A DNA stretch of 19,135 nucleotides from Holophagales bacterium (GTDB taxonomy: Bacteria > Acidobacteriota > Holophagae > Holophagales > Holophagaceae): assembly GCA_031281385.1 (NCBI GenBank), contig JAITFL010000050.1, positions 1 through 19,135 of the forward strand, given 5' to 3'. The notes beneath the pieces are model-generated. The model was given only the letters and a program-made list of their open reading frames with translations, was not told where the DNA came from and searched no databases. Of the stretch, positions 1 through 4,973 are shown one piece after another. Position 1 is the stretch's first letter. The number at the start of each line of letters is the position of its first letter. The position numbers were made by a program, and so were the translations under genes.

Positions 1-28
1 AGGCGGGCCGCGCCCCGCCGCAGCCGAC

Positions 29-62
29 TAATTCAAAATTGCATGGACGCAATTTTGAATTA
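29..62. terminator. Perfect hairpin, possible terminator of an upstream gene
   Basis: Perfect inverted repeat with 14-base arms (29-42 and 49-62) and the 6-base loop ATGGAC. The stem is AT-rich and has no T-run after it, so it is not a classic intrinsic terminator. It lies about 50 bases before the first gene and could end a gene left of the window or structure the leader of the gene at 113. Confidence 0.4.
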
Positions 63-112
63 GAATTGGAATTAATTGACCTGTCGAAAGCCAATGATCA
101 AGAGGCCAGTAC

Positions 113-688
113 ATGCGAAATAGACCCATTTGTCCACTGTTGCCCGCATTGTCCGTCTGCTGCGTCTGCGCGCTGGCCGCCCTTGGCGTAGCCCTCGACG
201 CCCAATCAGGCCAAGAGCAGTTAGACCAACAGGAGCAGATGGTTTTCAACGCCATCCGCAAAGCCGTCAAGTCAATACACATCATCGCCCCAAGGCCCAT
301 TCCGGAACCAATAGCCGCAGAGCTGATAATAAAGTACAAGCTCCCGTCCGAAGCGTTCAAGACAAATAATCGGATTGATACGTTGGAAGTGATGACGGGC
401 GACTCGCAGACAGCCGCACGTTTTTCCAATGTGGTCTTAGTGTGGGTCAGCCCCAAATATGCCAATGAGCCTGAAATGATGATCATTGACGAGTGCATCA
501 TTTTGAAGAACTTTACCTCGCCAAGCAGCGCGGAGACCATAGACAACCCAGTTCTTGCGAAGAACCGCGTTTCCGAACTAAAAAAAAACAGGAAGTCCTC
601 CGAAAAAATCGGCCTGTCTAAAAAGTATGAGGAGAACGGTTGGGGGTGCCTCGGAGAGCTATTGAGAACCTTTGGGCCTATTCTTTAG
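113..688 (+). CDS. Secreted HKD-less phospholipase-D-fold-like protein, copy 1
   Basis: 191 residues. Residues 1-30 look like a Sec signal peptide (R2, R4, a hydrophobic core with three Cys, and an A-x-A-like end at ALDA). The middle has the order of a single-domain PLD/Nuc nuclease: a helix with AIRKAVKSIHIIAP (47-60), LEVMTGDS (91-98), then NEPEMMIID (118-126) and LKNFTSP. In Nuc the equivalent stretch is HxKxxxxD followed by GSxN. Here the His is Glu119, the Lys is Glu121, and only the Asp (126) remains, so PLD chemistry is unlikely. The tail is basic (KKNRKSSEK). AGAGG lies 9 bases before the ATG. A paralogue follows 49 bases later with the same 5' leader. The fold is inferred from pattern; the role is unknown. 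Confidence 0.7.
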   Translation: MRNRPICPLLPALSVCCVCALAALGVALDAQSGQEQLDQQEQMVFNAIRKAVKSIHIIAPRPIPEPIAAELIIKYKLPSEAFKTNNRIDTLEVMTGDSQTAARFSNVVLVWVSPKYANEPEMMIIDECIILKNFTSPSSAETIDNPVLAKNRVSELKKNRKSSEKIGLSKKYEENGWGCLGELLRTFGPIL

Positions 689-737
689 CGCAAGCAACAG
701 ATGACCAAAATGACCAAAATGATTAAGAGGCCAGTCC

Positions 738-1304
738 ATGCAAAATAGACCATCCCATTCACTATTGCCTATGTTGTGCATATACTGCGCCTGGGTGCTG
801 GGCCTGGGCGGCCTGATGGCCCGGGAACCGCAACAGGCAATCAGCAGAGAACAAATTATCCTAGAAGCCATCCGCGGCGCCAAAAAATCAATATACGTGG
901 TCGCCCCAGGGCCAATTGCCGAGCCAATTTTCGCAGAGCTGGTGATCAGGCATGCATCGCGCACCATAGACAAAAAGACGGTAGCGCTAGAAGTAACGAC
1001 GGGGGATTCCGACTTGGGTACCCGCCTTGCGCGCTTGGGGATTGGAACGTGGGCCAGCCCAAGGTTCGCCAATGGGCCGGAGATGCTGGTCATTGACAGA
1101 AGCGTGGTCATAAAAAACTTCAATTCGCCAAAAGCTCCGCAAGCCATCAACGACCCCGCCCTTGCAAAGAAACAGATTAAGGCGATCAAAAAGGACAGAA
1201 AGTCTTCGGAAAAAATCAGGGGCTATGGCAAAAAGAGCAAATGGTGGTGGGCGGCTAGAATCCTGTTCTTCCCCTACTATGACGGAGACCAGCGGCTAAA
1301 TTGA
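738..1304 (+). CDS. Secreted HKD-less phospholipase-D-fold-like protein, copy 2
   Basis: 188 residues, a diverged tandem copy of the gene before it. Shared blocks include the N-terminus, AIRGAKKSIYVVAPGPIAEP (44-63), LEVTTGDS, ANGPEMLVID (111-120), IKNFNSP and the basic KKDRKSSEKI near 151-160. The signal peptide probably ends at GGLMA (about residue 28). At the HKD position the His is Gly113 and the Lys is Glu115, with Asp120 kept; the same Lys-to-Glu change in both copies argues that it preceded the duplication. The tail is rich in Trp and aromatic residues, unlike copy 1. The leader AAGAGGCCAG before the ATG is the same in both genes. The stop codon lies within the outermost bases of the repeat element that starts at about 1297. 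Function unknown. Confidence 0.7.
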   Translation: MQNRPSHSLLPMLCIYCAWVLGLGGLMAREPQQAISREQIILEAIRGAKKSIYVVAPGPIAEPIFAELVIRHASRTIDKKTVALEVTTGDSDLGTRLARLGIGTWASPRFANGPEMLVIDRSVVIKNFNSPKAPQAINDPALAKKQIKAIKKDRKSSEKIRGYGKKSKWWWAARILFFPYYDGDQRLN

Positions 1305-1787
1305 CAAATGAGTCCTTTGCAAAATTACCAGCATGCCCATCGGAGCCTTGCCCATGTATCCGCCCCAATCCGAGTGCCACGCGAGGCGAGGCCCCGGGGG
1401 TCTGGGGGTAGCGAGGGGCTGCCCCGCAACAATGCGCCTACTAGCAACACGGGATGCGGGGCAGCCCTGAGCGGACCCCCAGTTAGCATCAGGGCGGGCT
1501 CCATGAATCGGCGGTTGGCAATGCAGGTTACTTGGCGGCAGCCCCGAGGACGAAAGATAGAAACGTGCTGCTGGGACGCGCCGGGTGCCATTCTGCCCAA
1601 TGCTACTGCCGGGCGTATTGTTCAGCTTCCGGGCGCACTCCATGACCCGGCGCGAAACGAACCAAGTCGCCGGGCCGCGAACCCGAGCACGAAAGATAGA
1701 ATCAGGAGCTAGAAACAGATTGAACGCCATCGCTGAACGGAATCTTGCACACAAAATTAGCCGAGTTTTGCAAGAGGCTCAATTGAG
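1297..1787 (+). mobile_element. TIR element, copy A (non-autonomous, no transposase)
   Basis: Fills the gap between the gene ending at 1304 and the glycosylase gene. The ends are inverted: 1303-1326 and 1764-1787 pair at 17 of 24 bases and share TTGCAAAA / TTTTGCAA. Inside, CTGGGGG (1402-1408) and CCCCCAG (1476-1482) form a clamp around a second hairpin with 13-base arms (1416-1428 and 1455-1467). GTTAGCATC follows the clamp. Then come two related modules, each with CTCCATGA near its start and CGAAAGATAGAA at its end (about 1500-1562 and 1640-1702). Copies B, C and D lie at 2391, 3492 and 13538. No credible protein is encoded. Confidence 0.7.
1773..1785 (+). promoter_or_regulatory. Ribosome binding site and TTG start of the glycosylase gene
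   Basis: AGAGG (1773-1777) stands five bases before TTG (1783-1785). There is no ATG in frame between 1645 and 1981, and the family fold begins at about 1810, so this is the best start. Both signals lie inside the right terminal repeat of copy A. The right end of copy D (13801-13827) carries nearly the same string. Confidence 0.6.
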
Positions 1788-2358
1788 ACAACTGCGGACT
1801 GGCCCAATAATTGAACAGCGGTTTTATCTGCGCCCGATTGAAACCGTCGCGCAAGAGCTGTTGGGAAAGCTGCTGTGCAAAGACAACGTTGTTTTGAGGA
1901 TAACGGAAGTAGAGGCGTACGGCGGCCCAGAAGACAGCGCCAGCCACTGCAGGTTTGGCAAAACGCTCCGAAATGAGCCAATGTGGGGGCCGGGCGGGTG
2001 CTGCTATGTGTACCTTTGCTATGGCATCCACCAGATGCTCAATATTGTAACTGGCAACGCGGGCGAAGGCTCTGCCGCGCTGATACGCTCCTGCGAAGTG
2101 CTGGGCGGCGCCAAAACTGTGGCGACGCGCAGAAACGCAAAGATGGGCCCGACTATTTGCAATGGCCCCGGCAAGGTCGCCCAAGCCTTGGCCATTGACA
2201 AGAGCTACAACTTTCACCCGCTGTACGAAAGAGGGGAGCTGACTCTCCGCGACGGGGAAGCTCCTGCATCCATTGAACGCGTTAAGCGTGTGGGAATAGC
2301 ATACGCCGATGAAATGGACAGGTCTGCCCTGCTGAGGTTCATAGGGAAGTGGGGCTGA
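1783..2358 (+). CDS. mpg: 3-methyladenine DNA glycosylase, AAG/MPG family
   Basis: 191 residues from the TTG start, the usual length for bacterial members. It removes alkylated or deaminated purines from DNA as the first step of base excision repair. The match is to the human AAG fold: TEVEAYGGPEDSASH (41-55) holds the catalytic Glu44 and the pocket residues Tyr46 and His55, spaced as in AAG (E125, Y127, H136). CYVYLCYG (74-81) supplies Tyr77 and the intercalating Tyr80, and GPGKVAQAL is the conserved later block. A longer frame opens at 1585, but its first 66 codons are repeat-element sequence, so I reject that start. The gene stands alone, with element A before it and element B after it. 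Confidence 0.92.
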   Translation: MRQLRTGPIIEQRFYLRPIETVAQELLGKLLCKDNVVLRITEVEAYGGPEDSASHCRFGKTLRNEPMWGPGGCCYVYLCYGIHQMLNIVTGNAGEGSAALIRSCEVLGGAKTVATRRNAKMGPTICNGPGKVAQALAIDKSYNFHPLYERGELTLRDGEAPASIERVKRVGIAYADEMDRSALLRFIGKWG

Positions 2359-2377
2359 TATAGTCAACGCCCTTGAC
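2359..2377 (+). repeat. 19-base sequence shared with 7970-7988
   Basis: TATAGTCAACGCCCTTGAC starts right after the glycosylase stop codon. Its exact reverse complement lies at 7970-7988, next to the hairpin downstream of sppA. The core GTCAA/TTGAC is itself a short inverted repeat with a 5-base spacer. Function unknown. Confidence 0.6.
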
Positions 2378-2390
2378 TGTTGGTACAGAT

Positions 2391-2660
2391 GACAATGGAG
2401 CCATTTGCAAAATTATCCTCTCGCTCATCGAAGTCATGTCCATGTATCAGCCCCTACATAGGGCAGTAGGCGAGGCGAGTACCCGGGGTCTGGGGAGTAG
2501 CGCAGCGCGGACTCGCATGCGAGGCCGTGCAAGCGAATCCCCAGTTAGCATCCGGAAAGTTTTTCCAAGACCCGGCGCGAAACACCTAAAGCCGCAGTAT
2601 GCTCGTCCCGAGTCCTAGCAGCGAATGACCTCGCTGCGTCATCAATCGGCATAAACATGG
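2391..2660 (+). mobile_element. TIR element, copy B (right end missing)
   Basis: The left end 2391-2414 matches the left end of copy A at 20 of 24 bases. The stretch 2426-2496 is the reverse complement of 3754-3824 with only 3 mismatches in 71 bases. The clamp is CTGGGG (2490-2495) with CCCCAG (2539-2544), around the palindrome CTCGCATGCGAG (2512-2523), and TTAGCATCC follows. The segment after it (2550-2655) resembles the same part of copy D rather than A. I see no right terminal repeat; the copy fades near a GC-rich stretch at 2660. Confidence 0.65.
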
Positions 2661-2830
2661 CGCGGCGCAGCCGCATCTTTATCGCCGCGTCAGCGGCCTC
2701 TTGTACCTTGTAACTTGTACCTGATATAACACAAATGTAACCGAATAAGGCCGAACCAAGGCGGATGTGGCGCGGGCGGTGGTGGCGGGGCGCGGAGTGG
2801 GTGCCTATATTTGGCTAAAGGAGACTTTTC
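2661..2830. other. Intergenic DNA with a GC-rich hairpin and one arm of a long inverted repeat
   Basis: Apart from the arm at 2700-2728 and the short hairpin GCGGC-GCA-GCCGC near 2662, which also occurs near 4019, I see no feature until the ribosome site AAAGGAGA at 2817-2824. Confidence 0.4.
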
Positions 2831-3150
2831 ATGCTACTCACACACCCCACTATACTCTCGATTTCCATCCACGGCGTCGAATACCGCCCCGACGATGGCG
2901 TGTTTGACATGCCAGACAGCGCCGCGGCAATTGCCATGGCTGGCTTTGGATTCATGGAAGCGAACAGCGGATGGGCCAAACGAGCCAAGGCAGTCGCCCC
3001 CCCAAGCGCCAAGGCCAAGCCGCGCAGCCGCAAGCCCAAAGCCAAGCCACATGGCGAAGGGATATACTTGCCTGTCGCCGGCAGCTACAGCTTCACTCCC
3101 AGCTTTTGCGCCCCGCAGCCCTATATCAATTACAAGTTACAAGATACAAG
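2700..3150. repeat. Inverted repeat pair bracketing a small phage-like gene
   Basis: 2700-2728 and 3122-3150 are inverted copies matching at 26 of 29 bases. Each arm is built from direct CTTGTA units (CTTGTACCTTGTAACTTGTA) followed by TGATATA. Between the arms lies the N-terminal part of the reading frame at 2831. This could be a small mobile unit or two insertions of one short repeat. Confidence 0.55.
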
Positions 3151-3607
3151 CTGCAAGACGGAAACCGCAGCTGAAAGCGCCTCGGCATCTTGCATTTACC
3201 ACATCAGCGATAGGATTTGGCCCTACTGCACCGATTCGGGAAGCGGCGAGGCCGTCCGCCCTGAGCCTTCTTCCGCGCCGAGCAATTCCGTTGCGTGGCA
3301 TGGGTGCCAGACAGGCCCGTCCAACGGCGCATATAGCCCTTCCCGCAAAAAATGGTACGGAGTGCATAGGCTACGCCGTGAGTGTAGCGAGGCACCGTTA
3401 GGCGGGGAGCGCAGCCGTATCTACAGGAATCAGAGCCAAGCCATCTCGTTGCGAGGTATGGGTTCCCGACAAGCCCGTCCCCAGGCGCATAACTTTCGCC
3501 CTCGGGTTCGGGGCCCGACAACTTGCCTTGTCATGCGGCGGGTCATGGAGCCCGCGCCTCGATTGTGCAGCCCGACAGATTCGTTGGGCAGAAAGGCACC
3601 CGGTTAG
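2831..3607 (+). CDS. Chimeric hypothetical protein: phage-like N-terminus, repeat-derived C-terminus
   Basis: 258 residues as read. The start is well supported: GGAG sits seven bases before the ATG. Residues 1-40 (LSISIHGVEYRPDDGVFDMP, then AAIAMAGFGF) resemble the short phage proteins with a D-G-V-F-D-hydrophobic-P pattern ending in GF that occur near head or tail genes; this is a pattern match from memory. A Lys/Ala/Pro-rich linker follows (49-74). From about residue 98 the frame enters the inverted repeat arm and then other repeats, and the composition changes to Ser/Arg/Pro with no visible fold. The original gene probably ended earlier, so this may be a truncated gene running to a chance stop. 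Confidence 0.45.
   Translation: MLLTHPTILSISIHGVEYRPDDGVFDMPDSAAAIAMAGFGFMEANSGWAKRAKAVAPPSAKAKPRSRKPKAKPHGEGIYLPVAGSYSFTPSFCAPQPYINYKLQDTSCKTETAAESASASCIYHISDRIWPYCTDSGSGEAVRPEPSSAPSNSVAWHGCQTGPSNGAYSPSRKKWYGVHRLRRECSEAPLGGERSRIYRNQSQAISLRGMGSRQARPQAHNFRPRVRGPTTCLVMRRVMEPAPRLCSPTDSLGRKAPG
3288..3491. repeat. Diverged direct repeat, two 46-base units 158 bases apart
   Basis: 3288-3333 and 3446-3491 match at 37 of 46 bases, both ending in GGCGCATA. The second unit joins directly onto repeat copy C. The 158-base offset is not a multiple of three, so it is not an in-frame protein repeat. Confidence 0.5.
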
Positions 3608-3871
3608 GGTATTTGCCCGGTGCTTATCTTACGTGCTCGAGTTCGCGGCCCGGCAATTTGGTTAATCTCGCACCGGTTCATGGAGCCCGCCCTAATGCTT
3701 AACTGGGGAACTCGCTTGTTGCATCGCTCGCAAGCTCGCGCTGCCCCGCTCGCTCCCCAGACCCCGGGTACTCGCTTCGCCTACTGCCCTATGCAGGGGC
3801 TGATACATGGGCATGACTTCGATGGGCTGGTGGATGCTCGGGGTGGCTTCGATGAAAGGTTTGCAAGCTGG
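3492..3871 (-). mobile_element. TIR element, copy C (inverted, ends decayed)
   Basis: Read on the minus strand this copy is colinear with copy A through both CTCCATGA modules (plus-strand 3630-3690, then 3492-3552), and with copy B at 3754-3824 (68 of 71 bases). Its clamp is CTGGGG (3703-3708) and CCCCAG (3755-3760). The inner palindrome is imperfect and based on GCTCGC units. A weak terminal TTTGCAA lies near 3861. The longest frame here (3620-4054) is repeat sequence, so I do not call a gene. Confidence 0.6.
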
Positions 3872-3940
3872 GAAATGGCTTCGATAGAGTTTTCTCAAGC
3901 TGGGACAGTACTTCGTTCAGCATTTGGTTTTTTCGGCGCT
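3815..3940. repeat. Degenerate tandem repeat, 30-32 base period
   Basis: GACTTCGAT (3815), GGCTTCGAT (3845), GGCTTCGAT (3877) and TACTTCGTT (3909) recur at steps of 30, 32 and 32 bases. The second and third units also share AAGCTGGGA. The first unit is the end of the stretch shared by copies B and C, so the array seems to have grown from the edge of an element. From 3940 to the rsmE stop I see only a short GCGGC-GCA-GCCGC hairpin. Confidence 0.5.
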
Positions 3941-4037
3941 GGCTTCGGGGTAGGAGATACATGCGGCAACAGTATCCGTCCAGTGCTGGATGCTCAATCC
4001 GCCATTAAACATTCAACGCGGCGCAGCCGCCTCCTTG

Positions 4038-4069
4038 CTTGCCCTAATCCCTAGCCCCTAGTTCCTACC
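4038..4069 (-). repeat. G-tract repeat at the end of rsmE
   Basis: On the minus strand the rsmE stop codon is embedded in TAGGAACTAGGGGCTAGGG followed by ATTAGGG: TAGGG-like units with three GGG tracts and two GG tracts. A two-layer G-quadruplex is possible in the transcript, which could matter for termination. Confidence 0.3.
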
Positions 4070-4777
4070 CAATTCCATCTGTATTGCGCCTAAAATTGCG
4101 GCGGGGCAGGTGGCGGCCCTCAATATGCTCTTCCCCAGGCTTATGGCCTTCCAGCCGGATTTTGTCAACAGTTCTATTTCCGAATCGGCGATGCCGCCTT
4201 CTGGCCCGTGCGTGAAAGCTATGCTGCCAGGTTCCAAGCGCGGATTCTTTTCGCCGGTCGGAATTTCATACGCCACCCATTTTTGGTCGGCCTGCCAAGT
4301 TTGAAGCGCATCCAGGGGTACAGGCGGCAATAGTTCGGGGACTTTATTCCTATGGGACTGTTCGCAGGCTGCCAAGATGATCCTATGCCACCGCTCCATG
4401 CGGGGCTTCACTTGGCGGTCGTTGAATTGGCTCCTTTCATAAATCACTGGCTGTATCAGCGTTGCGCCAAGCTCTACCGCGCTTGGCAAAAAGTCGGCCC
4501 AGATGTTCAACTGCGCTGTTATTGGCAGGCAGGCGTGTATTTCTATGGGGGCTTCCCTGTTCTCGCCAATTGGCGCCACTAGGCGAATTTCCATGTTATG
4601 CTTTGATGCGCTTGCCAGTTCGCCCAGCCATGCTCCGCTTGGCAGTAGCGCTTCCAACGCGCCCCCTGGCGCGATCCTTAACGCGCAGACGTGCTTGGCT
4701 TGCTCCGCGCTGAGCGGGAGCAATAGGCCTTCTTGCGGGGCTATGGATTCTGTAAAGACAAATCTAGGCAGCGTCAT
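4058..4777 (-). CDS. rsmE: 16S rRNA (uracil-1498-N3)-methyltransferase RsmE
   Basis: 239 residues, usual family length. It methylates N3 of U1498 in 16S rRNA using SAM, through a C-terminal SPOUT (trefoil-knot) domain. Visible signatures are VELGATLIQPVIYERS (101-116), CEQSHRNKVPEL (138-149), the SAM loop THGPEGGIADSE (189-200) and LGKSILRAATC (214-224). The usual last block is ILRAETA; here the Glu is Ala222 and the final Ala is Cys224, and the usual K-x-TELG reads SAVELG. These are small departures from an otherwise convincing member. The gene diverges from the antiporter gene across 196 bases that hold a lone TTGCAA motif (about 4823) like those in the TIR elements. I see no strong ribosome site. 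Confidence 0.93.
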   Translation of the reverse strand: MTLPRFVFTESIAPQEGLLLPLSAEQAKHVCALRIAPGGALEALLPSGAWLGELASASKHNMEIRLVAPIGENREAPIEIHACLPITAQLNIWADFLPSAVELGATLIQPVIYERSQFNDRQVKPRMERWHRIILAACEQSHRNKVPELLPPVPLDALQTWQADQKWVAYEIPTGEKNPRLEPGSIAFTHGPEGGIADSEIELLTKSGWKAISLGKSILRAATCPAAILGAIQMELGRN

Positions 4778-4973
4778 GGGCCATACTCGGTACCGGTCTG
4801 CGAGTCTAGCAACATAGCTGGCACTTGCAAACGCGATAATTTATGATATAGTACCAATTACATGATGAGGCGCGGCAAAGCATATAGAAAGCCCTTTTTG
4901 CCCATGCGGTTCATTCGCTTGATCTGCTGGGCGGCTGTAGCTGATTGAGTATAAACATTCTAGGTGAGAGTTA

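Noticed and set aside
1402..1490. CRISPR array, because of repeated palindromic GC-rich units
   Set aside because: Copies are kilobases apart, in both orientations, with no regular spacers and no cas genes.
1585..1782. A longer N-terminus for the glycosylase
   Set aside because: The extra 66 codons are element copy A, the family starts later, and a ribosome site with TTG fits at 1783.
1300..1830. Conserved peptide VLQ-x-x-QL-N encoded across element ends
   Set aside because: Seen in translations of several ends, but it follows directly from the shared DNA of the terminal repeat and the frames are not otherwise kept.
2373..2618. An 81-residue plus-strand frame
   Set aside because: Entirely inside repeat copy B with no ribosome site.
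3620..4054. A 144-residue plus-strand frame
   Set aside because: It lies in copy C and the tandem array; similar short peptides appear wherever the element is read on that strand.
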